Notes under the pieces: generated by a model | Database searches by the model: none | What the model was told of the DNA's origin: nothing | What the model saw: the letters and a program-made list of their open reading frames with translations, nothing else | Shown: positions 49,580 through 57,527 of the stretch, one piece after another | Layout of the letters: each line of letters starts with the position of its first letter | Numbering within the stretch: position 1 is the stretch's first letter | Assembly: GCF_004297875.1 (NCBI RefSeq) | Contig: NZ_SCSK01000044.1 | Location: 1-64,000, forward strand | DNA length: 64,000 bases | Source: Pandoraea sp. | Lineage (GTDB): Bacteria > Pseudomonadota > Gammaproteobacteria > Burkholderiales > Burkholderiaceae | Direction of reading: 5' to 3' | Made by a program: the position numbers and the translations under genes

Positions 49580-50434
49580 CTATTGGCGCGTCAGACGCAG
49601 TCCGGGCTGGTTCGGCAACGCTTCGCAACGGTGCGCGCGTACGCCATCGACAAACGCCTCCACCGTCGGCACGATGATTTTCTCGATGGCTCCATTGCCG
49701 TAGCCGAAGCCGGCCAGATTCATATGAGTGGCGTGGTCGATCACGCCCAACCAGTGGCAACCGGCGGGCAGATCGGCAAACGCTTGCGTGCGCACTCGCC
49801 ACGAACCATTCGGCGCATCGTCGAGCGTGCCGGTCAGCAGCAACAGGGGCTTGCTCAAATGGTGCCAGGCATCGGCGGGAAAAATCGGTCCGCGCCCCTC
49901 CGGCGAGAGAGCCACATAGGCATCGAAACGATCACGCCCCTGGAGTCCAAGCCGATTTTCGGCGCCGGCCTCGAGCATCGCCGTCACGGCCCCCATCGCA
50001 TGGCCGATCAGCACCGCCACCGGCGCGCGGCACTGCGCGCGAGCCCAGGCCAAAGCCGCGGCTACATCGTCGAGGCGATCCCGGTAATCGTCCGGGGTGG
50101 TCGATAACGAAAACAAATCGTGCCGAAAACGTCCATTGCGCAGACGATCGCGCAGTGATTCGGGATCACGCTCGCGGTGCAGCAGCATCACCGCGCGCCA
50201 GCCATGCCGCTGCAAGGCGGTGGCCAGGTAGGTCAAGCCGCCGCGGTCGTCGCCGCTTCCGGGCGAGAGCACCGCCAGCGGCGCACAGGCTTGCCCGCTC
50301 GGCGCATAGACCGCCAGCCTGGCCTGGCGCCCGTCCGGGCGGCGCACCGACAAGACGCCTTGTCCGCGCGCCAGCATCGCCACGCCGCCGCACAGAAGCA
50401 GCAACATCAACGACCGCAGCCATTTTCCAGACAT
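49580..50434 (-). CDS. Alpha/beta-hydrolase-fold protein with replaced nucleophile
   Basis: A 284-residue protein with a signal-anchor or signal peptide (about 8-24) and an alpha/beta-hydrolase core. The oxyanion region LSPGSGDDRGG (57-67) and a late IDHATHMN (His of the triad) are visible. At the nucleophile elbow, where GxSxG is expected, the sequence is G-H-A-M-G (144-148), codon GCG at the serine position. TCG to GCG is a single base change. The protein may thus be inactive as an esterase, or bind a ligand. ATG at 50434 (MSGKWLR) is preferred. Confidence 0.75.
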   Translation of the reverse strand: MSGKWLRSLMLLLLCGGVAMLARGQGVLSVRRPDGRQARLAVYAPSGQACAPLAVLSPGSGDDRGGLTYLATALQRHGWRAVMLLHRERDPESLRDRLRNGRFRHDLFSLSTTPDDYRDRLDDVAAALAWARAQCRAPVAVLIGHAMGAVTAMLEAGAENRLGLQGRDRFDAYVALSPEGRGPIFPADAWHHLSKPLLLLTGTLDDAPNGSWRVRTQAFADLPAGCHWLGVIDHATHMNLAGFGYGNGAIEKIIVPTVEAFVDGVRAHRCEALPNQPGLRLTRQ

Positions 50435-50541
50435 GGGGTTCCCCGCGCAGCACAAAACAGATTCCCGGCTATCTTAACGCGGATTAGGTCGGATTCCTCA
50501 GAGTAAGCGGCGATGCCTCGCGGCTCGCCGGTCGGCGGGCC

Positions 50542-51468
50542 TCAAGCGGCACTGTCGCGACGCACCAGGTAAGCCTGCAGGTGGCACCACGCCACGCGCA
50601 ACACCGGCATCTCGACGCCCGCCAGCTGGCCGCGGCGGATCATGTCGCCAACGATGTGCTCGCCCTCGATGCGATAGCCCGCTTCGAGATCGCGCAGCAT
50701 CGATGCGGTCATCGGCGAGCCGGGCGCCGTGAGTGTCTTCAGCGCGGCCTTGCGCGCCGCCTCGCGCATCGCGTAACCGCCGGCGCGCGCCACCGCCTCG
50801 CACTCGGCGTAGATCGTCTCCATGATCCAGCGGCCCTCGTCGGTCGCGATGATCGCGCCGATGCTGGCGCGCATCAGGCAGGTCGAAGCCGCCAGCGCGG
50901 TGAGAAACACGTATTTCTCCCACACGTCCTGCATCACTTCGTCGCTCTGGCGCGTGTCGAAATTGGCGGCGGCGAAACATTCGGCGATCGCCCGGCAGCG
51001 GCCCGCGGGCGCCTGCGCGTCGCGCTCGCCGAACACCAGCGTGTGAAAGTCGCTGAGATGGCGAATTTCGCCCTCCGGGCCCTTGACCACGCTGATCAGG
51101 CACAACCCGCCCAACACCCGATCGCGCCCGAACGCCGCGTCGAGCCGGTCGTAGTGCCGCAGGCCGTTGAGAATCGGCAGGACAGTCGTGTCCGGTCCCA
51201 CCGCCGGCGCGATCGCCTCGATCGCACTGTCCAGGTCGTAGGCCTTGCAACTGAGCAAAACCAGATCGAATGGCGCAAGCCCTTCGGCCGTGGTGTACCG
51301 CACCGGCATTTGCATATCGCCGCGCGCACTCCGGATCACCAGCCCGTGGGCGGCGAGTTCGGCAGCCCGCCCGGGGCGCACCAGAAACGTCACGTCCGCG
51401 CCCGCCTGCGCCAGGCGCCCGCCAAAATATCCGCCCGTGCCACCTGCGCCCAATATCAGAATACGCAT
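50542..51468 (-). CDS. Ketopantoate reductase-like protein (PanE/ApbA family)
   Basis: NADPH-dependent 2-dehydropantoate 2-reductase family, 308 residues. The cofactor loop ILILGAGGTGGYFGGRL starts at residue 3, and the catalytic Lys lies in VWEKYVFLTALAAST. Such genes often have substrates other than ketopantoate. A second family member lies at 57.5 kb, so at least one is unlikely to be the pantothenate enzyme. ATG at 51468 is chosen on the Rossmann start; ten more codons are open upstream. Confidence 0.85.
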   Translation of the reverse strand: MRILILGAGGTGGYFGGRLAQAGADVTFLVRPGRAAELAAHGLVIRSARGDMQMPVRYTTAEGLAPFDLVLLSCKAYDLDSAIEAIAPAVGPDTTVLPILNGLRHYDRLDAAFGRDRVLGGLCLISVVKGPEGEIRHLSDFHTLVFGERDAQAPAGRCRAIAECFAAANFDTRQSDEVMQDVWEKYVFLTALAASTCLMRASIGAIIATDEGRWIMETIYAECEAVARAGGYAMREAARKAALKTLTAPGSPMTASMLRDLEAGYRIEGEHIVGDMIRRGQLAGVEMPVLRVAWCHLQAYLVRRDSAA

Positions 51469-51560
51469 TGCACTTCCTTCAACTTGTGGTCCAGCCAACG
51501 ATCATAGCGCAGCACGCGTTCCGGCCGCCTCGGCCGGCCAGACCGATTTCACGGCGTCCG

Positions 51561-51935
51561 CTATGCCAGCGCCGTCACCTGCACTTCCAGCAGGCAACCG
51601 GGCGCCAACTGCGGCGACACCGTCACCGTCCGCGCGGGCTTGTGTTCGCCCATGACCTGAGCGTACGCCAGATTGACCTCGGCCCAATGACTCATGTCGG
51701 TCAGATACACCGTCACGTTGACGATACGCTCGAGCGCGGAGCCGGCGGCGCGCAGAATCCGCTCGACATTGGCCATGACCTGCCGAGTCTGTGCATCGGC
51801 GCCCTGCGGCGGGTTACGCCCTTGCCCGGGAATGAACGGCAATTGGCCCGCGACGAATACGAAACCGTTGGCCACCACGGCCTGGCTGTAATGACCGGCC
51901 GGCGTCGGCGCTTCGGGCGTAAAGCATGTTTGCAT
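51561..51935 (-). CDS. RidA family protein (reactive enamine/imine deaminase type)
   Basis: A 124-residue YjgF/RidA protein, a trimeric fold that hydrolyses reactive enamines or imines formed by PLP enzymes. Family motifs are PAGHYSQAVVANGFVFVAGQ at the start, NVTVYLTDM in the middle and ARTVTVSPQLAPGCLLEV at the end, with the Arg that binds the substrate carboxylate in PARTVTV. ATG at 51935 (MQTCFTPE) is chosen; upstream codons do not resemble the family. Confidence 0.9.
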   Translation of the reverse strand: MQTCFTPEAPTPAGHYSQAVVANGFVFVAGQLPFIPGQGRNPPQGADAQTRQVMANVERILRAAGSALERIVNVTVYLTDMSHWAEVNLAYAQVMGEHKPARTVTVSPQLAPGCLLEVQVTALA

Positions 51936-51999
51936 GATGAGAAAAAAGATAGGTCGACAAAGATACGCGGTGCAGGGCGCCCCGCGCCCTGCCGTCCCG

Positions 52000-52422
52000 C
52001 TAGTAAAGCACCATTTGGGTACATCGGAACAGCGCGATCGTTCGGCCGTCCGGATCGCGCACCGTGGCATCCCAGATTTGCGTGCTGCGGCCCAAATGCA
52101 CGGCCACGGCCTCGGACGTCAACCAGCCCTGTGTGCAGGTGCCCAGAAAATTGCTTTTCAGCTCGATGGTGGTGAAATTCTTCGCCTCCGGCGGCAAATG
52201 CGCCAGGCAGGCGTACCCGCAACTGGAATCGGCCAGTCCGATCACGCTGGCGGCATGCAGATAACCGTTGGGCGCCAGCAATTCGCGCCGCACCTGCATC
52301 CTGGCGCTCAAGCGGCCTTCGGCGAGGTCGGTAATCTGCAAGCCGAGCCAGTCGGGCAACGACCCCTGCTGGCGGTGGTGCAGGAAGTCGATGGAAACGT
52401 CGGGTCTCAGCATTGCCTTCAT
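52000..52422 (-). CDS. PaaI-type hotdog thioesterase
   Basis: A 140-residue single hotdog-domain protein of the PaaI/4HBT group, which hydrolyses acyl-CoA or aryl-CoA thioesters. The core helix LAPNGYLHAASVIGLADSS has the family G-x-L-H-A/G-G-pattern, and EAKNFTTIELKSNFLG follows. ATG at 52422 (MKAMLRPD) follows AGGAACAG. It is read in the same direction as the RidA gene, about 65 bases apart. Confidence 0.85.
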   Translation of the reverse strand: MKAMLRPDVSIDFLHHRQQGSLPDWLGLQITDLAEGRLSARMQVRRELLAPNGYLHAASVIGLADSSCGYACLAHLPPEAKNFTTIELKSNFLGTCTQGWLTSEAVAVHLGRSTQIWDATVRDPDGRTIALFRCTQMVLY

Positions 52423-52687
52423 GGTGTTCTGTTCCTGGCAGTCGGTCACTGATTCAGTCGGCGGGCGCACCCTCTGCGGCGCAAATACCCGTGTAGCGGG
52501 TCATACCCGCGTCGATAACCCCGACAGCATATAACGGATCGCCGCTATCCGCGTGCCGGCGCGGCGCATGCAGCCATCCGCAGACCAGAGCAGGGCGCGG
52601 TTCAGGCACTCAGCAGCCTATCGGCGACAACCTTGCGGAAGCGGGAAAATCAGGGGGTTCGCCGCTCGCGTCGGAGCAGGCCCGGGC

Positions 52688-52710
52688 GCGCCCGGCAGAT
52701 TGCCGGGCGC
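52688..52710 (-). other. GC-rich hairpin after the Wzz-like gene
   Basis: Perfect 9-base arms GCGCCCGGC (52688-52696) and GCCGGGCGC (52702-52710) with a 5-base loop lie 10 bases after the stop codon. No T-run follows on the minus strand, so it could be a Rho-dependent end, an mRNA-stabilising structure or a weak terminator. Confidence 0.55.
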
Positions 52711-52720
52711 AGGAAGGAAT

Positions 52721-53914
52721 TCAGGCCGCGACCCGGGTCAGATGCCGGGCCGGCGCATTGTATTCGGCCGATTGCATCAACGCATCGAGCAGCAGCACCA
52801 CCACGCACGCTGCCGCGCCGCCGAGCATCAGGGACAGCACAAGCAGTACCGGCATGCCCGGTCCGGAGCGATGATCCGGCAGCGTCGGGCCGGAAATAAA
52901 ACGGGCCTTCTGCAAATACATGGCCTTCATCCGATCGGCCGTCAGCGAAATATCGTTAAAAACCTCGCGAACCTGATCGTTGGTCAGATCCTGCGTTTTG
53001 AATGTGTCCTTTTGATCGGCCAGAAAGGCAGCCAGCATCGCGGCACCAGTCAGCGGCTGCCGGCTGATCGCCTCGACCCGCGCATAAAACGCATAGCTCA
53101 AGGCATTTTGCGCCGCATCCCGCTCCAGCGTGTGAATGCGCGCCTTGATGTCGGCAATGCCCGAGGCCACGCCCACGAGTTGCACCACCGGCGACAAATA
53201 GCGGGCACCGTCGGCGGCGTTGGACAGCAGTTGCCTGGCATCGCCCTTGGATGCCTGCGGATATTGCGCGGCGATTTGCTGAAGTGCTTTTTGTTTCTCC
53301 AGCGCCACCGAGAGCTTCAGTTTTTGCTGGATCAGTTGGTTATCGATTTCCTGCTTGCGCTGCAGCGCGGCGCCGGCCTTGTCGCGCACCGTGCTCATGA
53401 GGGCCTGCTGCAGCAGCGTATCTTTGATGAAATCGCCCAGGATCTTGACTCGCGCCTGTGCGCTCGCCGGCAACTCGCTGGTCAACGAAATCGAAAAGCC
53501 CAGCAGGTTGGGATCCAGGGGCGTCTTGATACCGTTCAGGTACCGCAAGTCGTCCTTGGAATACGGGAAAATCGCTGACGCATTTTTTTGCAGAAATTGT
53601 TCACTCAACTCGTTGCTCAAATAAACCGCGTCGCGGTCGTGCTCGAGCTTATTGGCCACCAGGAAACGCTGAAAAGTCCTGTTGTCGACAAGCGCGGCTT
53701 TTGCGGCGTTATATTCTGTCAACTGCATCGGCAATTGCAGAAAGCCACTGCTTTGATACTGGCATTTCTTTATAAAAATCAATGCAAATACTGCTGCAGC
53801 AAAAATGACAGACAAAACTATCACAAGCAGTCGCCTTCGCCATAGGCGCGAAAGTAGCTGCATGAGGTCAATCGTATCGTCGCTGAAATCTGTTGCCGCC
53901 CCTGACTGATTCAT
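52721..53914 (-). CDS. Wzz/chain-length-determinant-like membrane protein
   Basis: A 397-residue polysaccharide co-polymerase-like protein. One membrane helix lies at about 28-48, a long periplasmic, partly coiled-coil region follows (Gln/Lys/Leu-rich at about 205-260), and a second helix lies near the end (about 355-380), preceded by a Pro-rich LPDHRSGPGMP. This is the Wzz topology. No polysaccharide polymerase, flippase or glycosyltransferase is near, so it is an orphan. The start follows an AT-rich upstream region unlike the surroundings, a possible sign of transfer. Confidence 0.75.
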   Translation of the reverse strand: MNQSGAATDFSDDTIDLMQLLSRLWRRRLLVIVLSVIFAAAVFALIFIKKCQYQSSGFLQLPMQLTEYNAAKAALVDNRTFQRFLVANKLEHDRDAVYLSNELSEQFLQKNASAIFPYSKDDLRYLNGIKTPLDPNLLGFSISLTSELPASAQARVKILGDFIKDTLLQQALMSTVRDKAGAALQRKQEIDNQLIQQKLKLSVALEKQKALQQIAAQYPQASKGDARQLLSNAADGARYLSPVVQLVGVASGIADIKARIHTLERDAAQNALSYAFYARVEAISRQPLTGAAMLAAFLADQKDTFKTQDLTNDQVREVFNDISLTADRMKAMYLQKARFISGPTLPDHRSGPGMPVLLVLSLMLGGAAACVVVLLLDALMQSAEYNAPARHLTRVAA

Positions 53915-54213
53915 ATTTACAACCCCGGCCTAAACTTTCCCCGCTCAAGAAATTTTCTTTGAGCCCTAACAAAAAACCTCAGAAAACTCCCACATTTCTG
54001 ATGACCGGATCATACGAGAAAGTGCCCCCGCTCCGCAAGGTTCAGGCGTTTTATTTATTTGTTATTTTCTTATAATTAGAAATTCTTAATGATTATCGTA
54101 ATAATTAATTAACACAAAACCTGTAGCGCTCACCGCCGACTCCGTCGACCCATCAGTTTCGATATCAATCAAACGTCCCTCTTGCACGGCCGCATCGAAT
54201 CAAGACTCTTGCC
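53915..54213. other. AT-rich intergenic region between marR and the Wzz-like gene
   Basis: About 300 bases without a gene. Positions about 54040-54120 are strongly AT-rich (runs of TTATTTATTTG and TAATAATTAATTAA) in a window that is otherwise GC-rich. It probably holds the promoter of the Wzz-like gene on the minus strand, with a leader of up to about 150 bases; no clear -35/-10 pair was fixed. Such tracts are typical sites for silencing proteins of the H-NS type. Confidence 0.5.
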
Positions 54214-54660
54214 TCACCCTAAACGCTCCGACTGCACCAGCAACTTGTCGAGCAGCCGATCAAACGTGTCGTGCTCGTCTTCGCTCAAACACGCGAACAA
54301 CCCCTCGTAGTAAGCGCGGGCCTCGGCGAATGCATGCCTGTAGGCGGCCTTGCCGGCCGGCGTCAGCGTGACCTTGACGGCGCGACCGTCGTGCTCGTCC
54401 GGCACCCGCGCCACCAGGCCGCGCTGCACCAGCCCTTCGGCGCCGCGACTGGCCTGGCTTTTGTCCAGGTTGGCACGGCGCGCCAATTCCTGAATCGATA
54501 ACGAACCCGCCGAGCCAATCGTCACCAGCGCGCGCCCCTCGCTCAGCGACAGGCCGGATAGCTCCGTGTAGCGCGCCCCCATGCGCCGGTCGTGCTGCTT
54601 CATCAGCCGGTGCATCTTGTAAGTCAGAAACGCTTCGAGACTTCGTTGCTTGGGTTGCAT
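54214..54660 (-). CDS. MarR-family transcriptional regulator
   Basis: A 148-residue winged helix-turn-helix repressor. SLSIQELARRANLDKSQASR forms the recognition part, and the wing VARVPDEHDGRAVKVTLTPAG carries the family D-x-R motif. ATG at 54660 (MQPKQRS) is preferred, since the frame upstream runs through the divergent promoter. It faces the FAD monooxygenase gene across a 143-base gap that holds two identical palindromes, so it very likely represses itself and that operon and is released by an aromatic ligand. Confidence 0.93.
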   Translation of the reverse strand: MQPKQRSLEAFLTYKMHRLMKQHDRRMGARYTELSGLSLSEGRALVTIGSAGSLSIQELARRANLDKSQASRGAEGLVQRGLVARVPDEHDGRAVKVTLTPAGKAAYRHAFAEARAYYEGLFACLSEDEHDTFDRLLDKLLVQSERLG

Positions 54661-54691
54661 TAAGTGGTTTCCCTGAGTTCGGCCAAATTTA

Positions 54692-54705
54692 GTTGCTAAC
54701 GCAAC
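54692..54705. promoter_or_regulatory. Palindromic operator 1 of the MarR regulator
   Basis: GTTGCTAACGCAAC, with inverted arms GTTGC/GCAAC around TAAC. It covers the -35 box of the plus-strand promoter (54693-54698) and borders the -10 box of the minus-strand promoter. An identical copy lies 31 bases away. Binding by the adjacent MarR protein is inferred. Confidence 0.75.
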
Positions 54706-54721
54706 CATATCACATTAATAT
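54693..54721 (+). promoter_or_regulatory. Promoter of the FAD monooxygenase operon
   Basis: TTGCTA (54693-54698), a 17-base spacer and TAATAT (54716-54721). The predicted start near 54728 lies inside operator 2, so a bound repressor would block both boxes. This also argues that translation starts at 54804 and not at upstream in-frame codons. Confidence 0.65.
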
Positions 54722-54735
54722 CGTTGCTAACGCAA
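54707..54735 (-). promoter_or_regulatory. Promoter of marR
   Basis: On the minus strand TTGCGT (54735-54730), a 17-base spacer and TGATAT (54712-54707). It is the near mirror image of the plus-strand promoter, with operator 2 over its -35 box and operator 1 just after its -10 box. Confidence 0.6.
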
Positions 54736-54736
54736 C
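54723..54736. promoter_or_regulatory. Palindromic operator 2 of the MarR regulator
   Basis: The second copy of GTTGCTAACGCAAC, 31 bases (about three helical turns) from the first. Flanks ATTTA before copy 1 and TAAAT after copy 2 make the whole region a larger inverted repeat. It covers the marR -35 box. Confidence 0.75.
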
Positions 54737-54803
54737 TAAATCGGCATGGCCGGCAAGTGCCCACCGCTCAGCCGACCATGCCCCTTCATCGCCTGCCCAA
54801 ACC

Positions 54804-56519
54804 ATGCATCAGCCCGATATCCAACCGCGCAGCTCGCTGTATTACCAGTATCAGGTTCATCCATACGCCCGACCGCCACGCGCCGGGAGCACGGAGCCTT
54901 CAACGCCCGTGACCATTGTCGGCGGCGGCCCGATCGGCCTGTCCACGGCTTTGCTGCTAGCCCGGCATGGGGTTCGCACCGTGGTGCTGCAAGCCGAGCA
55001 GCAAGTCTCGGAGGGCAGTCGTGCGATCGTCTTCACGCGCCGCTCGCTGGAGGTGCTGCAACAGGTCGGCGTTGCCGACCGGGTGCTTGCCAAGGGGCTG
55101 CCGTGGCGCAGCGGCAACTCGTTCTATCGCGGCCAGCGTGTGTTTCGCATGGAGGCACCCAGCGACGACGACGATCGCTTCGGACCGCTCATCAATCTGC
55201 AGCAGAACATCCTGGAGGGGTACCTGGTCGAGGCCATCGCCCAGGAGCCGCTGATCGAATTGCGCTGGGGCAATCGGGTCGAATCGCTCAGCCAGGACGA
55301 GCGCGGCGTCACCCTGCAGGTCGATACGCCGGAGGGTCCCTACACGCATCGCAGCGACTGGCTGGTCGCCGCCGATGGCGCGCGCTCGACCATTCGTCAG
55401 GCGATGAATCTGCGCCTGGTCGGCGACAGCTATGAAGGGCGTTTCGTGATCGCCGACATCCTGATCGATCTCGACCTGCCGACCGAGCGCCTGGCGTTCT
55501 TCGCGCCCGACTGGAATCCGGGCAATACCGTACTGATGCACCGCGAGCCGGACAATATCTGGCGCATCGACTATCAACTGCCCGCCGGCGAAAGCCCCGA
55601 AGTCGCGCTGCGCCCCGAAGCGCTCAAGCAGCGCATCGACGCCCAACTGGCGATGATCGGCCGCGCCGGCACGCCCTGGCAGCTCGACTGGTGTTCGGTG
55701 TATTCGGCCCGCGCCATGACCTTGCCCGAGTTCGTGCACAACCGCGTCGCGTTCGTCGGTGACGCCGCGCACCTGTTGCCGATTTTCGGCGTGCGCGGCG
55801 CCAATACGGGTTTTCAGGATGCACTCGATCTGGCCTGGAAACTGGCCGGGGTCGTCAAGGGCTGGGCGCCGGCCACCTTGCTGGCCGCCTATTCCGCAGA
55901 TCGCGTCGGCGCGGCGCGGGAGATCATCGCCGAAGCCGGCAAGAGCACCCGCTTCATGACACCGCCTTCGCATGGATTTCGCCTGCTGCGCGACGCGACG
56001 CTGGCATTGTCGCTGCGCCACGAATTCGTGCGTCCGCTGTTTCACTGGCGCACGTCGCGCGCGCACGACTATCTGCATTCGCCACTCAACAGCCGGGATG
56101 ACGACAACGCCGCGATGCACGCCGGCCCGGTCGATGGCGCGCCGCTGCCCAACGCCCGCCTCGGTGCGGACGACTTTCTCTACGATCACCTGGGCACGGC
56201 GTTCCATTTGCTGTGGTTCAGCGACGGCAGCGCGCTCGATGCGGCTTGCGCCGCCGAGGTCGAAGCGTGGCGCGCGCGTGGCGTGCCGCTGCGCGTGCTT
56301 GCCGTGGCGGCCGGCGACCGGGCAGTGCCGGGTGCCGACGAAACGCTGCGCGACGCCGCCGCGCATCTGCACGCCAAATACGGCGCCGCGCCCGGCACCG
56401 CGTATTTGCTGCGTCCCGATCACCATGTCTGCGCACGCTGGCGTACCCTCACCGCGGCGCGCCTGCGCCAGGCGCTCGACACCGCCACGACCCGCTTGAA
56501 CCAGGAGCCTCACGCATGA
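54804..56519 (+). CDS. FAD-dependent aromatic-type monooxygenase (MhpA-like)
   Basis: Class A flavoprotein hydroxylase, 571 residues, first gene of the MarR-controlled operon. The FAD loop IVGGGPIGLSTALLLARHG starts at about residue 38, DGARSTIR lies near 191, and the second FAD motif FVGDAAHLLPIFGVRGANTG near 316. The C-terminal thioredoxin-like part ends in TAYLLRPDHHVCARWRT, typical of MhpA/PheA relatives that hydroxylate phenolic acids with NAD(P)H and O2. The substrate is unknown. ATG at 54804 (MHQPDIQP) is chosen because the promoter overlaps all earlier starts. It overlaps the DUF2783 gene by 4 bases. Confidence 0.9.
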   Translation: MHQPDIQPRSSLYYQYQVHPYARPPRAGSTEPSTPVTIVGGGPIGLSTALLLARHGVRTVVLQAEQQVSEGSRAIVFTRRSLEVLQQVGVADRVLAKGLPWRSGNSFYRGQRVFRMEAPSDDDDRFGPLINLQQNILEGYLVEAIAQEPLIELRWGNRVESLSQDERGVTLQVDTPEGPYTHRSDWLVAADGARSTIRQAMNLRLVGDSYEGRFVIADILIDLDLPTERLAFFAPDWNPGNTVLMHREPDNIWRIDYQLPAGESPEVALRPEALKQRIDAQLAMIGRAGTPWQLDWCSVYSARAMTLPEFVHNRVAFVGDAAHLLPIFGVRGANTGFQDALDLAWKLAGVVKGWAPATLLAAYSADRVGAAREIIAEAGKSTRFMTPPSHGFRLLRDATLALSLRHEFVRPLFHWRTSRAHDYLHSPLNSRDDDNAAMHAGPVDGAPLPNARLGADDFLYDHLGTAFHLLWFSDGSALDAACAAEVEAWRARGVPLRVLAVAAGDRAVPGADETLRDAAAHLHAKYGAAPGTAYLLRPDHHVCARWRTLTAARLRQALDTATTRLNQEPHA

Positions 56520-56692
56520 ACCCGAGTACCGCCGGACTGGAGAATATTTACGACACGCTGGCGCTGGCCATCGACGCCACCGCGCCGGAGCAGCGCGAGC
56601 TGTTCCTGGTCAAGCTGGCGCTGCTGATGGCTCAGGCCATAGGCGACGAGCAACGCGTAAGCAGCTTGATCGCCGATGCGCAGCAGGATTAG
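56516..56692 (+). CDS. DUF2783-type small protein
   Basis: A 58-residue acidic helical protein with YDTLALAIDATAPEQRELFL and KLALLMAQAIGDEQRVSSLI, matching what I recall of the DUF2783 family, which travels with FAD monooxygenases. Its function is unknown; a subunit or chaperone role for the hydroxylase can be guessed. The ATG overlaps the monooxygenase stop (ATGA), strong evidence for coupled expression. Confidence 0.8.
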   Translation: MNPSTAGLENIYDTLALAIDATAPEQRELFLVKLALLMAQAIGDEQRVSSLIADAQQD

Positions 56693-56735
56693 CATCGCTT
56701 CCACCACCCTCGCACGTTCCGTCAGGATCAACGAT

Positions 56736-57482
56736 ATGACTTCACCCCGCCAGGATCTCAGCGAATCGGCCCTGCGCATCGAGCTGGCCGCGTGCTACCG
56801 CATCTTCGCGATGCTGGGCTGGACCGAGCTGATCTACAACCACATCACCGTGCGCATACCGGGTCCGCAACGCCACTTCCTGATCAATCCGTTCGGCCTG
56901 CATTACAGCGAAGTCACGGCATCCAATCTGGTGAAGATCGACCTGCAGGGCAATATCGTGGGCGCCTCCGACTGGCCGGTCAATCCGGCCGGCTTCACGC
57001 TGCACTCGGCAATCCACGCCGGCATTGCCGACGCGCACTGCGTGATGCACACGCATACCACTGCCGGCTGCGCGGTGGCCTGCAGCGCTGCCGGCCTGTC
57101 GATGGACAATTTCTATTCCGCGCAGTTGTACGGCCGCCTGGCCTATCACGACTTCGAGGGCATTACCGTGCACGCCGAGGAAGGGCCGCGCGTAGTACGC
57201 TCGATCGGCACCGCGCAAGCCGTCATCCTGCGCAACCACGGGCTGTTGTCGTGGGGCACGACGGTCCCGCAGGCCTTCGCCTATTTGTGGACGCTGCAGC
57301 GCGCCTGCGAAATCCAGATGGCTGGCGCCGCGCTGGGGCCGACCATCCCCATCGCCGAATCGATCCAGCGTCGGGCGAGCGCCGACTCACTGCAGTTCGA
57401 CCCGCGCTATGGCGCAGGCGCCGACGTATTCGCCGCACTGCAGCGTCAGGTCGACCGCCTCGACGCATCCTATCGACAATAG
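56736..57482 (+). CDS. Class II aldolase/adducin family protein
   Basis: A 248-residue zinc-type aldolase fold. The metal ligands are His105 and His107 in VMHTHTTAGCAV and the His in ILRNHGLLSWG; the loop NHITVRIPG near the start is typical of the family. Members cut or decarboxylate phosphorylated sugars or aromatic-derived keto acids. In this operon it could act on a product of the hydroxylase pathway. ATG at 56736 with AGGA upstream is preferred; an ATG at 56676 overlapping the previous gene is possible. Confidence 0.87.
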   Translation: MTSPRQDLSESALRIELAACYRIFAMLGWTELIYNHITVRIPGPQRHFLINPFGLHYSEVTASNLVKIDLQGNIVGASDWPVNPAGFTLHSAIHAGIADAHCVMHTHTTAGCAVACSAAGLSMDNFYSAQLYGRLAYHDFEGITVHAEEGPRVVRSIGTAQAVILRNHGLLSWGTTVPQAFAYLWTLQRACEIQMAGAALGPTIPIAESIQRRASADSLQFDPRYGAGADVFAALQRQVDRLDASYRQ

Positions 57483-57527
57483 CAACGCGATGCCGTGTCA
57501 CGGTAACGCCAACCCGACAGGACACTC

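Noticed and set aside
54957..56513. A 518-codon minus-strand open frame opposite the FAD monooxygenase
   Set aside because: Antisense shadow of a conserved flavoprotein; no domain or ribosome binding site.
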